DNA from: an uncultured Slackia sp.
GTDB lineage: Bacteria > Actinomycetota > Coriobacteriia > Coriobacteriales > Eggerthellaceae
NCBI GenBank assembly: GCA_934661005.1
Contig: CAKUIK010000003.1
Span: 1-64,000 of the forward strand
Direction: 5' to 3'
Length of the DNA: 64,000 bases
Shown here: positions 50,348-59,103 of the stretch, one piece after another
How the letters are laid out: each line of letters begins with the position of its first letter
Position numbering within the stretch: position 1 is the first letter of the stretch
The notes under the pieces: model-generated
What the model saw: only the letters and a program-made list of their open reading frames with translations
Databases searched by the model: none
What the model was told of the DNA's origin: nothing
Made by a program: the position numbers and the translations under genes

Positions 50348-51010
50348 GTGGTATCGGATAGAAAGAGAAAAACAGGGCTGAGAATTCTCCTTCTCGTCGT
50401 CATTCTTGTGTTCTTTTTCGCTTCGGCGGGAAGGATTAAAGGGGTAAACGAGTCAGTGTCGTCTTTGGATTCAGTCGCGGTTTCTGGAAGCTATGAAGCT
50501 GGGCTCGATTTGAAAGAGTATGTTGAGGACGAGAAGATCTCCCTGTCTGGCATGACCGTCGACGCGCAGCTTATTCCCGAAGGAATAACGTATCTTGTAT
50601 CTAACGCGCGCATCGAGTCGGAGTCTGACGCTATGGAGGACCATCCGGGGTGGACGGGCGTAACGTATAGCTCAGAATACTTGAAATACGATGAGCCACT
50701 TTTCTTGTTGGTCGACATAACTATAGAGAACAATACTGGAGATGCGTATCAGCCCGTTTGGCTTAATTTGGAGGCTGGGTCGTGGTCTACGGTGCGTTAT
50801 CCCGACCTTATGCTTTTGGAAAACAACGCCAAGGACAAAGCGGATTTTATCGTTGCGGCGGGCGAAACCAGGGTGTTTACGATTCCTTATGAACTGTGGG
50901 AGCCAACTTTTTCTAAAACGCAATGGACCCATGTTTACGCTTTGGACTATTCGCTGACCTGTTTGGACTATCCACGTAAAGTCTTGGTTCATCTTGCGGT
51001 GGGTGATTGA
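50348..51010 (+). CDS. Membrane-anchored extracellular protein of the peptide operon
   Basis: I do not recognise a family with confidence. This 220-residue protein has a single hydrophobic anchor (LRILLLVVILVFFFASAG) followed by an acidic domain rich in beta strands (EPLFLLVDITIENNTGDAYQ resembles Ig-like DUF4352-type domains). No lipobox. The start is GTG 50348 after GAACGGGGTGAAGC. The stop overlaps the next gene region, so it is part of the operon; a role in immunity or transport is possible. Confidence 0.6.
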   Translation: MVSDRKRKTGLRILLLVVILVFFFASAGRIKGVNESVSSLDSVAVSGSYEAGLDLKEYVEDEKISLSGMTVDAQLIPEGITYLVSNARIESESDAMEDHPGWTGVTYSSEYLKYDEPLFLLVDITIENNTGDAYQPVWLNLEAGSWSTVRYPDLMLLENNAKDKADFIVAAGETRVFTIPYELWEPTFSKTQWTHVYALDYSLTCLDYPRKVLVHLAVGD

Positions 51011-51012
51011 CG

Positions 51013-51849
51013 TTGCTTATTTTAGCGGTACTTAAAGAGGAATTGCATCGGGCTTTCTGCAATTGGAGGCTTATTGTAGCTTTGCTTGCCGGAATCTTGA
51101 TTGTAGGGCTTCATATAATTACGTGCGTCATTCCCGAAGCCAGCAATCAGGAACTATATTTAACGACGACTGGGTACCCCCTGTCCGTTCACAATCGCTG
51201 GATTGGGGGATGGGGCGGGTCGATATTTCCAATGCTTTTCTTCTCGCTTTTGCCGCTTATTGTGTGCATCCCTTTTTCCGATTCCCTTTATATGGACTGT
51301 CGAAGCGGATATGTGGCGCAGGTCGTGTCGCGCGCATCGAGGTTGAGCTATATTGGAGCAAAATACTTCGCGAGCTTTGCGATTGGCATCGTGGCTTCGC
51401 TCGCCCCCTTGCTTTTTGATTTTTATCTAACGGCTCTTTGGCTGCCATTGACCGCCCCCGATTCCTCGGCTGGTGTATACCCAATTTTTGCATACTCACT
51501 CTTTAGTGATTTGTTTTATGACAATATTGTGCAATATTATGCAATTTATGCGGCCGTTATTGGCGTGACTTCTGGTCTCCTCGCATGCTTCCCCTTGGCT
51601 CTTGGCTTTGTTTTGCCGAATCGAGGATTGGTTACATGCTCGTCGTTCATGATATGCCTTATTCTGTACTTCATATTTGGTTCGGGCGATTCTGCTTGGC
51701 TTGTCCCTGCGATATTCATGAGGCCTGATCAGCCTGTATGGGGGTATTCCTTCGCACAGATATTGTGTTTTTTAGGCGGGCTGAGTCTAATGGAAGGGGT
51801 CATGCTTGTTATCGAGGGCAGACGGCTCGGACTGAAGGCTTCAGAATGA
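51013..51849 (+). CDS. ABC-2-like permease 1 of the peptide operon
   Basis: This 278-residue protein with about six hydrophobic segments starts with a cytosolic KEELHRAFCNWR segment typical of ABC-2 permeases. SDSLYMDCRSGYVAQVVSRA resembles the conserved intracellular helix of these proteins. The start is TTG 51013 with GGTGGG ten bases upstream (TTG 51007 possible). Its stop overlaps the next gene start (ATGA). The GC content is lower than in the core genes. Confidence 0.65.
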   Translation: MLILAVLKEELHRAFCNWRLIVALLAGILIVGLHIITCVIPEASNQELYLTTTGYPLSVHNRWIGGWGGSIFPMLFFSLLPLIVCIPFSDSLYMDCRSGYVAQVVSRASRLSYIGAKYFASFAIGIVASLAPLLFDFYLTALWLPLTAPDSSAGVYPIFAYSLFSDLFYDNIVQYYAIYAAVIGVTSGLLACFPLALGFVLPNRGLVTCSSFMICLILYFIFGSGDSAWLVPAIFMRPDQPVWGYSFAQILCFLGGLSLMEGVMLVIEGRRLGLKASE

Positions 51850-53276
51850 CGAGGTTGCGAGATTCGCTCTCCAGCGATTTTTTCCCCGAACAGCGTTTTG
51901 TTCGAATGGTGAGTGCTTCGTTCGCGGTGATCGTCGTCTCGTGCGCGATTAATTCGAGATTAATAGATGGCCTGTTTCGCGGTATCGGAATCAGGGTGAC
52001 GCTGTTGGATTATTTGCTTTTCTCGACAGTTCCTCCTTTTGGGTGCATCCCGATCGCTTGGTTTGTCTTGGGGCCGATTGCAATCTTGCTGTTTAATTAT
52101 TCAACGCGATACCTGTACTCAATTCAGGGACGCATTCGTTTTTGTCGCACGACTTGTCGCGAAATGGCTATTTTCACTATTGCGTACGGAGTAATACTGC
52201 TTGTTGTCGTCGAATTCTTCGTTGCGGCAATGTTTGTGGCGGCATGGCGACGTTATTCATTGCATGGATTCTTTCGAGACGATTCCTTCATGGGATCTTA
52301 CTGTCCTTCTGCAGCTGAACACTCGTGGGTGTTCGTCACTATGGTTTTTGTAGCGGATGCGATATGTATTGTTGCTTTGCAGCTCATAGCATTTTTGGGG
52401 TTTAGGCATCTTTTTAAAAAGCCGACAGTGGGATTTACTCTTTGTATAGGCGCGGATTTTGTTATCTGCTACTTGATGCAAATGTTCGGCACGTATTGCA
52501 GCGGCTATGAGGCTGTTGCGTCTGGTTCGGGCGCAATTCTATTTTTTATTGAGGTGCTAGGTGTGGGGTTGCTCTGCCGCGCAGGCTTCTCTGCGTGTCG
52601 CTTTATGAAGAGTGCGGAGGGATTGTCTATGGCGAAAGTCGAAATAAAAGAGCTATCGAAGATAAAACGTGGTAAAGCGTTGCTGCGAGATATCAATGCA
52701 ACATTTGATAGCGGCAAATGTTATGAGCTTCGTGGCGCGAACGGGTCTGGTAAAACAATGCTTCTCTGCGCAATTGCGGGGTTGCTGAAGCCGACAACGG
52801 GATGTGTGGTGATTGACGGCGAGATTCTTGGGCGTGATATTGAATTTCCTCAGAGCGTGGGAATGCTTATTGAGAAGCCAGGTTTCATCCCGTCTTACAC
52901 CGGCTTCGATAATCTAAAATTACTAGCCTCGATAAGGGGGGCTGCCGGCGGCGAGGACATACGAGACGCGATGCGCAAGGTTGGGCTTAATCCGGATGAT
53001 GAAAGGAAGTACAAGGCTTATTCGCTGGGTATGAAACAGCGTCTAGGCATTGCGTGCGCCATTATGGAAAAGCCCCAAATTGTGTTGCTGGATGAGCCGC
53101 TTAATGCCCTTGACGAGGCGGGCCCGGGTATTGTCTGCGACGTTATCGAGAGATGCAAACGAAATGGGGCGGTTGTGGTTGTCGCAAACCATGAGAAAGG
53201 TGCGCTCGACTCAGTAGTTGATGAGGCAATGCTAATGCGCGAGGGGCAAATATGTCCGGTCGATGGGAGCGACTGA
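51846..53276 (+). CDS. Permease-ATPase fusion with an internal start for the ABC ATPase
   Basis: One frame of 476 codons encodes an N-terminal membrane part (about residues 20-250, five to six helices) and a C-terminal ABC ATPase beginning MAKVEIKELSKIKRGKALLR at residue 262. ATPase motifs: Walker A GANGSGKTM, signature YSLGMKQRLGIA, Walker B IVLLDEPLNALD, and H-loop VVVANHEKG. An internal ATG at 52629 is preceded by CGGAGG and an 8-base spacer, so the ATPase may also be made separately. ATG 51846 overlaps the previous stop. No stop separates the two parts; this is either a fusion half transporter or two genes joined by loss of a stop. Confidence 0.75.
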   Translation: MTRLRDSLSSDFFPEQRFVRMVSASFAVIVVSCAINSRLIDGLFRGIGIRVTLLDYLLFSTVPPFGCIPIAWFVLGPIAILLFNYSTRYLYSIQGRIRFCRTTCREMAIFTIAYGVILLVVVEFFVAAMFVAAWRRYSLHGFFRDDSFMGSYCPSAAEHSWVFVTMVFVADAICIVALQLIAFLGFRHLFKKPTVGFTLCIGADFVICYLMQMFGTYCSGYEAVASGSGAILFFIEVLGVGLLCRAGFSACRFMKSAEGLSMAKVEIKELSKIKRGKALLRDINATFDSGKCYELRGANGSGKTMLLCAIAGLLKPTTGCVVIDGEILGRDIEFPQSVGMLIEKPGFIPSYTGFDNLKLLASIRGAAGGEDIRDAMRKVGLNPDDERKYKAYSLGMKQRLGIACAIMEKPQIVLLDEPLNALDEAGPGIVCDVIERCKRNGAVVVVANHEKGALDSVVDEAMLMREGQICPVDGSD

Positions 53277-54121
53277 TGGTGAAGCGTGGCGTCGTACGGT
53301 GCTTGGGTCGCATCGTCTGGTACGACGTATGCCGAAGCATTCCCCAATGCATCCCGCTATATTGCGTTTCGTTTGCCGTTCTTGCGGTTCTTGCTGCACG
53401 ATATGATGCAAATGTCGAGCTTATAGGTCTTGCCCCGTCTCCCTCAGAGGTGCTGGCATCGTTTCTTTTGGGATCGAACCCGTTTGACCCAGACGCCGGA
53501 AGCGTTTTTGTCGTGCCGCCCACATGGTTTGCTCTTAATGTCTCCGTTGCTTGCCTCGTTGGTTTTTATCCTTGTTCTGATTATCGCGCGAGCGGATGCC
53601 AAGTCATTTCTCGATGTCGTTCGACGCAACTTTGGTTTTTGGGCAAAGAGATATGGGCTATGCTGGTTGTATTTATCCTGTATGGCGGATTGCTGATTCT
53701 ATGTGCTGTTTTTGGCGCCGGTAACGGAGGCCTGGATTCAGAAGTCCGTATGAATGTGGTCGCTTTTGACTGGAATGGTGAATCTGTTGATTTAAACGTG
53801 CTCGAAGCGCTGTGTGTGCAAATAAGCGTTTCGATTGCTCTGAGTATAGTTCAAGTGGCGATCTCGTTGTTGACGGGACCGCCTGTTGCCATGGGCGTTA
53901 TCGTTGCGTATTTCATTGCTTCGTGCTTCTTCGGGGGCATTCCGTTTGTTGCCGATTGCGGAATGATTCTACGGTCGTCTTTTTGCGCTCCCAATGGATA
54001 TGATTTCTTGTCGTGTTTGTCGATGTGCCTGTTATCCGCAGCCGTGATAATAGTTACATCGGCAATCGTCCTGCGTAACGTTGATTTTGGGCTGAATCTG
54101 AAAAACGTCGATACCGAGTGA
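53276..54121 (+). CDS. ABC-2-like permease 2 of the peptide operon
   Basis: This 281-residue protein with about six hydrophobic segments has cytosolic IVWYDVCRSIPQCIP at the start, like permease 1. The start is ATG 53276, overlapping the ATPase stop (TGATG) with GGGAG upstream; ATG 53252 after GAGGGG is an alternative. It presumably pairs with the ATPase and permease 1 to move or resist the secreted peptide. It ends 14 bases before the right direct repeat of the island. Confidence 0.65.
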   Translation: MVKRGVVRCLGRIVWYDVCRSIPQCIPLYCVSFAVLAVLAARYDANVELIGLAPSPSEVLASFLLGSNPFDPDAGSVFVVPPTWFALNVSVACLVGFYPCSDYRASGCQVISRCRSTQLWFLGKEIWAMLVVFILYGGLLILCAVFGAGNGGLDSEVRMNVVAFDWNGESVDLNVLEALCVQISVSIALSIVQVAISLLTGPPVAMGVIVAYFIASCFFGGIPFVADCGMILRSSFCAPNGYDFLSCLSMCLLSAAVIIVTSAIVLRNVDFGLNLKNVDTE

Positions 54122-54134
54122 GTGGATTGTTCCT

Positions 54135-54151
54135 TTCGGGAGGCGCTTTTT
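54135..54151 (+). repeat. Right direct repeat of the accessory island
   Basis: TTCGGGAGGCGCTTTTT is identical to 49306-49322 at the adk terminator. Here only the right half of that terminator is present: the upstream GCGCCTCC arm is replaced by GATTGTTCC. This looks like a target duplication or recombination scar. Confidence 0.7.
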
Positions 54152-54205
54152 TGTGGTGCGCATGGGGGCGCGGGCTCGAGCGTTCATTCGGCGCGTGACC
54201 TTGGG

Positions 54206-54211
54206 TATAAT
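54206..54211 (+). promoter_or_regulatory. -10 element for the membrane glycosyltransferase-like gene
   Basis: An extended -10 (GGGTATAAT) lies 8 bases before ATG 54219, so the transcript would start almost at the start codon. No ribosome binding site is present before either ATG candidate. Confidence 0.45.
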
Positions 54212-54218
54212 GCGCTCC

Positions 54219-56396
54219 ATGCATGCTTTCTTTACATTACTTGGCGAGTTCATCGCCACTCATCACGCGCGGTTGCGACACTTCGCGAAGGTTGCCTGCG
54301 TTATTTTGCTGTGCGCCGCGGCGCTTGAAGTCGTGGTGTTCAACTTCAACCATTGGCGCAGCCTCACCTGGCAGTCCATCACGGTGAACGAGCAGTCGAA
54401 CCTGCAGGAAACCGCCGATGAGCGCCTGCGTATCTCGGCCATCGACAACACCATCGAGTTCGATTACGTCGGCGTGCCCGTGCATAATATCAAGCTCGAT
54501 TTCTCGGGGAACCAGTCGGCGCAAAACGTGCCCGTGAAAATCTGGTTCACCGACGACGCGCACTCGACGTATTTCGACGATGACGAATACACGGCAGGCG
54601 TGCCGGTGACGTATGTCTCCACCAACAACGACGAGAGCAAATACCTCAACATCAATGCGTCGGGCTCGGTGTACAAGCTGCGCATTCAGGTGGGCGTCGA
54701 CGACGGGGAAACGAAGGTCACCTACCCGCTGTATGTGTCGAAAATCGTGCTCAATGCGCCTGAGCCGTTCCATTTCAGCAATGAGCGCTTTGTGTTCGCG
54801 GCGTGCATCATGGCCCTCATATACGCGTTTCGCCCCAAGTCGAGCCTGTATCGCACGCAGTTGCGCGAGCACCCGCGCCGCACGAAGATCGCCGTCATTG
54901 GCGTGGCTGCGGTCGAGATTTGGGTGGGCGCGTCGTTTCTGCTGTTCGGCACGAACCTCGTGGGCGTTGCCACACAGCATTACAACTCGGGCTCGTGGGA
55001 TGGCGTGAGCGTTATCAACGTGTTCGAATGCGGCGGCGAAAATGCGCAGCAATACGCCGAGCTCGCAAAATCCATGACGCAGGGCAAGCTGTATTTGGAA
55101 GAAGAACCGCCCAACTGGTTGCAGAATATGGACGACCCGTACGATCGCGGCGCCCGTGACCAGCTGGTGAAAGAAACCGGCGAGAACTACTTGTGGGATA
55201 CCGCCTATTACGAGGGCCATTACTACGTGTACTTCGGCGTGGTGCCGGTATTGCTGTTCTACCTGCCGTTCTACCTTGCTACGGGAGCGAATTTCCCCAC
55301 GGCGATTGGCGTGCTCATCGGCATGGTGTTTTTCATCGCGGGCCTCTCGGCGCTGCTCGACCGCTTCGCCCGCTACCACTTCAAGCGCATGACGACCGGC
55401 GTGTTCCTGCTACTGCAAATCGCGATTGTGACGTGCTGCGGCATGCCGTATTTGCTGAAGTTCCCCACGTTCTATTCGCTGCCCATTATGCTGGCGCTCG
55501 CGTTTTCGGTATGGGGCTTGTATTTCTGGATGGTGGGCCGCAGCCATAAACGCCCCGAGGGCTTCTATTTGGCGGGCTCGCTTTGCATGGCGCTCGTGGT
55601 GGGGTGCCGCCCGCAGCTCGTGTTGCTGAGCTTCTTGGCGTTTCCGCTGTTCTGGCGCATGTACATCACCGAAGGCCGCATTCGCACCGCGGCGGGCGCT
55701 CGTCAGTTCGCGTGCCTTATCGCACCCTATATCGTGGTGTGCGCGGGCATCATGTGGTACAACAAGGCGCGCTTTGGCAGCCTGTTCGATTTCGGCGCGA
55801 ACTACAACCTCACGGTAAACGACATGACGAAGCGCGGCATGGCGGTGGGCCGCATTGCGCCTGCGTTGTTCGCATATTTGTTCCAAACCCCCGCGACCAC
55901 GGGCGTGTTCCCTTATTTGCAGGCCGTCACGTTCGACACCACGTATTTGGGACAAACGGTGAAGGAAGTCACGTTCGGCGGCATTTTCGCCGTGCTTCCC
56001 ATTTTGTGGGTGTTGCCGTTTGCCCGCCGCATTCTGCAAATGCGCATTAGCCAGCGCAAGACGCGCACGGTGGCAGGCGTAATCGGCGTGCTCATCGGCA
56101 TCGGCGTGCTCATCGCTGTGGCCGATGCGGAAATGGCGGGCATTCTTCAGCGCTACTTCGCCGACTTCAGCATCATGTTCCTTATGGCGGCGGTGTTGCT
56201 GCTGTTCATTGTGAACGAAAACATCGAAAACGGCTCGAAGGCCCACGCGGTGTTCGTGCGCGTGCTGCCGGTTGCGGTTGCGGTTGGCGTGGCCTATACG
56301 GTGCTCTTGTGCATTACGGCGGAAACTGGATGGGTTTCGGATGCCTACCCGTGGGCATACCAGGGGTTGTTGGAAACGTTCCAGTTTTGGACGTAA
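54219..56396 (+). CDS. Polytopic membrane protein, GT-C glycosyltransferase-like
   Basis: This 725-residue protein has a first helix (VACVILLCAAALEVVVF), a large extracytoplasmic beta-rich domain (about residues 45-180) and then ten or more membrane helices. FGVVPVLLFYLPFYLATG and a charged first loop containing GHYYVYFG suggest the GT-C fold that uses polyprenyl-phosphate sugars. No specific family was recognised. The start is probably ATG 54219, or 54210; transcription may be leaderless. GtrA and a phosphohexomutase downstream point to a role in cell-envelope glycosylation. Confidence 0.6.
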   Translation: MHAFFTLLGEFIATHHARLRHFAKVACVILLCAAALEVVVFNFNHWRSLTWQSITVNEQSNLQETADERLRISAIDNTIEFDYVGVPVHNIKLDFSGNQSAQNVPVKIWFTDDAHSTYFDDDEYTAGVPVTYVSTNNDESKYLNINASGSVYKLRIQVGVDDGETKVTYPLYVSKIVLNAPEPFHFSNERFVFAACIMALIYAFRPKSSLYRTQLREHPRRTKIAVIGVAAVEIWVGASFLLFGTNLVGVATQHYNSGSWDGVSVINVFECGGENAQQYAELAKSMTQGKLYLEEEPPNWLQNMDDPYDRGARDQLVKETGENYLWDTAYYEGHYYVYFGVVPVLLFYLPFYLATGANFPTAIGVLIGMVFFIAGLSALLDRFARYHFKRMTTGVFLLLQIAIVTCCGMPYLLKFPTFYSLPIMLALAFSVWGLYFWMVGRSHKRPEGFYLAGSLCMALVVGCRPQLVLLSFLAFPLFWRMYITEGRIRTAAGARQFACLIAPYIVVCAGIMWYNKARFGSLFDFGANYNLTVNDMTKRGMAVGRIAPALFAYLFQTPATTGVFPYLQAVTFDTTYLGQTVKEVTFGGIFAVLPILWVLPFARRILQMRISQRKTRTVAGVIGVLIGIGVLIAVADAEMAGILQRYFADFSIMFLMAAVLLLFIVNENIENGSKAHAVFVRVLPVAVAVGVAYTVLLCITAETGWVSDAYPWAYQGLLETFQFWT

Positions 56397-56409
56397 AGGA
56401 CCTTTCGGA

Positions 56410-56520
56410 GTCTGGGCGGGTGATATGCTTCTTGCTCAAACGGCCCCGCCTCGCGCAAGCGGTGCATTAGGAGCTGTTTGGCTGCGCGGAACCGTGCGGA
56501 AGCGCGCCATTTGCCCAGAC
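56410..56520 (+). repeat. Hairpin element D, copy 1 (upstream of gtrA)
   Basis: GTCTGGGC (56410-56417) pairs with GCCCAGAC (56513-56520), extended by G-T pairs. Internal blocks GCATTA, GAGCTGTTTGGCT and GCGGAA align in order with the element at 57063-57183. No gene is seen here. A further hairpin (AGGTTCGG / CCGAACCT, 56553-56583) follows before gtrA. Confidence 0.55.
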
Positions 56521-56654
56521 GTTTTGCGATGCTTTATTGAGTGTTTTGCGGAAGGTTCGGTACGCGAGGTGAAGGCCGAACCTGAAATGCGCTGCCGGAT
56601 TGCCGCGAAGCGCCGGCGACTGCTGGCGACGGTAGGGCCGGCGGAAGGAGATAT

Positions 56655-57053
56655 ATGCAGAAACTTTTAGCCCAAATTGCAAAATTCGGCGTGGTAGGCG
56701 TTATCGCTTTCGTTATTGACTACGGCTTGCTCGCATTGCTCACCGAGGCGTTCGGCGTGAACTACTTGGTATCGGCCACCATTTCGTTCACGGTGTCGGT
56801 TGTGTTCAACTATGTGGCATCGATGCGCTATGTGTTCACGCACAAAGAAGGCATGAGCCGCCGCCGCGAGTTCATCATTTTCGTGGTGCTTTCGGTGATT
56901 GGCCTTATCATCAACAACGTGTGCATGTGGGCGGGCGTTGAGCTGCTGCATATTCACTATCTCATTACGAAGATCGGCGCCACGGCAATTGTTATGGTGT
57001 GGAACTTCGTCACGCGCAAGAAATTTCTTGATGCGGGGAATGAAGGAAAGTAA
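56655..57053 (+). CDS. GtrA-family membrane protein
   Basis: This 132-residue protein with four helices has KFGVVGVIAFVIDYGLLALL, FNYVASMRYVFTHKEG and the C-terminal VWNFVTRKKFL, typical of GtrA/flippase-like proteins that move polyprenyl-phosphate sugars. GGCGGAAGGAGATAT precedes the ATG. It may supply the lipid-linked sugar to the GT-C-like protein upstream. Confidence 0.9.
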   Translation: MQKLLAQIAKFGVVGVIAFVIDYGLLALLTEAFGVNYLVSATISFTVSVVFNYVASMRYVFTHKEGMSRRREFIIFVVLSVIGLIINNVCMWAGVELLHIHYLITKIGATAIVMVWNFVTRKKFLDAGNEGK

Positions 57054-57062
57054 TCAGGCCTG

Positions 57063-57183
57063 CGTTTGGGCGGACGGACATGCGCTTCCGCTTCGGTCAA
57101 GTCCTGGCTCGCACGAACAGCACATTAAGTGCTGTTCGGCTCGTGCGGAATCTATCGGAATCGCACGTCCGGCCGCCCAAACG
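57063..57183 (+). repeat. Hairpin element D, copy 2 (downstream of gtrA)
   Basis: Two 22-nt arms (57063-57084 and 57162-57183, CGTTTGGGCGG...) match at 20 positions. Inside is a second hairpin: CGCACGAACAGCAC with GTGCTGTTC-GGCT-CGTGCG. It aligns with copy 1, so gtrA is bracketed by two related elements in the same orientation. Confidence 0.6.
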
Positions 57184-57232
57184 GTTTATCTTTGCAAGCG
57201 AACGAGGCCTTTGGGTGGTTAGGAGATGCAAA

Positions 57233-58942
57233 ATGGAAAATCGCGATGTGTGTGCTGAATTGGAGCGCTGGATTGCCAACGTTTCCGACGCGGAGCTTTC
57301 GGCCGAGCTGGTCGAGATGAAGAAAGCGGCCGATGCGGGCGACGATTCTGCTGCGGTGGACGCATTCTTCCAAGATTTGGCTTTCGGCACGGCGGGTTTG
57401 CGCGGCACGCTGGGCGCCGGCACGAATCGTATGAACATCTATACCGTCGGCCGCGCCACGCAAGGTTTCGCCGACTACCTGAATGCGAATTTTGAGAACC
57501 CGAGCGTTGCGATTGCGCGCGACTCGCGCAATAAGGGCGAGTTGTTCGTGCAAGTCACGGCTGCCATCTTGGCCGCCAACGGCATCGTGGCGCATGTGTA
57601 CCCGAAGATTTCCCCTGTGCCTACGCTTTCGTTCGCCGTGCGTGACCTGGGCTGTTCGGGCGGAATTTGCATGACGGCAAGCCACAACCCGGCTGCCTAC
57701 AATGGCTATAAAGCCTACGGCCCCGATGGCTGCCAAATCACGAGCGCGGCTGCGAAAGCCATCTCTGCTTCTATCGCGAACACCGATGCATTCTCGGGCG
57801 TGAAGACGATGGACTTCGATGAAGCCGTGGCGTCGGGCATGGTGAAATGGATCGACGATGCGGTGCTCGAGCGCTATTACGATGCGGTTTTGTCCAAATC
57901 GGTGAGCAGCCTTTCCGCCGATCAGGTCGCCGAAGCTCCTTTGAAACTCGTATACACGCCGCTCAATGGTACGGGTCTGATTCCTGTGACCACCGTGCTT
58001 GAGCGTGCGGGCATCGCCGATATCACGGTGGTTCCTGAGCAGCGCGAGCCCAATGGCGATTTCCCCACGTGTCCGTATCCGAACCCCGAAATTCGCGAGG
58101 CCATGCAGAAGGGCATCGACCTGTGCGAGGAAGTGCATCCCGACCTGCTGCTCGCGACCGACCCCGATGCCGACCGCGTGGGCGTTGCGTGCAAAGACGG
58201 CGACGACTATACGCTGCTTACCGGCAACGAAATGGGCGTGCTTCTGCTCGATTACATCGCTCGCATGCGCAGCGAGCGTGGAGAGGATCTCTCCGATAAG
58301 GTTGCGGTCACGACTATCGTGTCTTCCGCCATGGTTGACGCGCTTGCCTCGGAGTATGGCTTTGAGTTGCGCCGCTGCCTCACGGGCTTCAAATACATCG
58401 GCGACATCATCACCGAGCTTTCCGATGCTGGCCAAGTTGACCGTTTCATTTTTGGCTTCGAAGAGAGCTATGGCTACCTGTCGGGCGACCATGTGCGCGA
58501 CAAAGACGCCGTGAACGCGAGCTTGCTTATTTGCCAAATGGCGCAGGATTACAAGTTGCGCGGCATGAACCTGGCGCAGGCCATGCGTGCGCTCTACGAA
58601 AAGCATGGCTGGTGGCTCAATCGCACCGCGTCGGTGTCGTTCCCGGGTGCTGCAGGCGCTGAAACCATGCGCGGCATTATGGCGAAGTTGCGCCAGCAGG
58701 CTCCGAGCGAACTTGCCGGTCGCGCGGTTGAAGCTGTGGTCGACTACGAGGGCGGCGTGAATGGCCTGCCTTCGGCGAACGTCGTTGAGTTTGACGTTGA
58801 GGGCGGCAACAAGGTTATTGTGCGCCCGAGCGGCACCGAGCCCAAAATCAAGCTCTACGTGTTCGCGAAAGATGCCGACCGCGCCGCGGCCGACGCGTTG
58901 CTCGATGCCCTTGAGGCCGCGGGCCGCGAATTGCTGAAATAA
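57233..58942 (+). CDS. Phosphohexomutase (phosphoglucomutase/phosphomannomutase family)
   Basis: This 569-residue enzyme has FGTAGLRGTLGAGTNRMN, the phosphoserine loop CMTASHNPAAYNGYKAYG, the metal loop ATDPDADRVGVA, the sugar-binding GFEESYGYLSGD and the phosphate-binding VRPSGTEPKIKLYV. It interconverts hexose 1- and 6-phosphates (or deoxyribose phosphate) and feeds nucleotide-sugar synthesis. The start is ATG 57233 after TTAGGAGATGCAAA. Substrate preference is not readable; PgcA-like proteins of this length exist. Confidence 0.92.
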   Translation: MENRDVCAELERWIANVSDAELSAELVEMKKAADAGDDSAAVDAFFQDLAFGTAGLRGTLGAGTNRMNIYTVGRATQGFADYLNANFENPSVAIARDSRNKGELFVQVTAAILAANGIVAHVYPKISPVPTLSFAVRDLGCSGGICMTASHNPAAYNGYKAYGPDGCQITSAAAKAISASIANTDAFSGVKTMDFDEAVASGMVKWIDDAVLERYYDAVLSKSVSSLSADQVAEAPLKLVYTPLNGTGLIPVTTVLERAGIADITVVPEQREPNGDFPTCPYPNPEIREAMQKGIDLCEEVHPDLLLATDPDADRVGVACKDGDDYTLLTGNEMGVLLLDYIARMRSERGEDLSDKVAVTTIVSSAMVDALASEYGFELRRCLTGFKYIGDIITELSDAGQVDRFIFGFEESYGYLSGDHVRDKDAVNASLLICQMAQDYKLRGMNLAQAMRALYEKHGWWLNRTASVSFPGAAGAETMRGIMAKLRQQAPSELAGRAVEAVVDYEGGVNGLPSANVVEFDVEGGNKVIVRPSGTEPKIKLYVFAKDADRAAADALLDALEAAGRELLK

Positions 58943-59103
58943 AAATTCGTATCGGGTGGCTTTGGGGCCGCCCGTTATGCGTGGGGCATGTGCGGGCTTC
59001 GTGCAAAGGCGGGTTGTTCCAGGCTCCGTTGCAAGGCTCGTTATAATGGGTGTGCCGTGCGTCAATGCGCGGTTTTGGGATTCGCAACAAGGAAGGACAT
59101 CCC

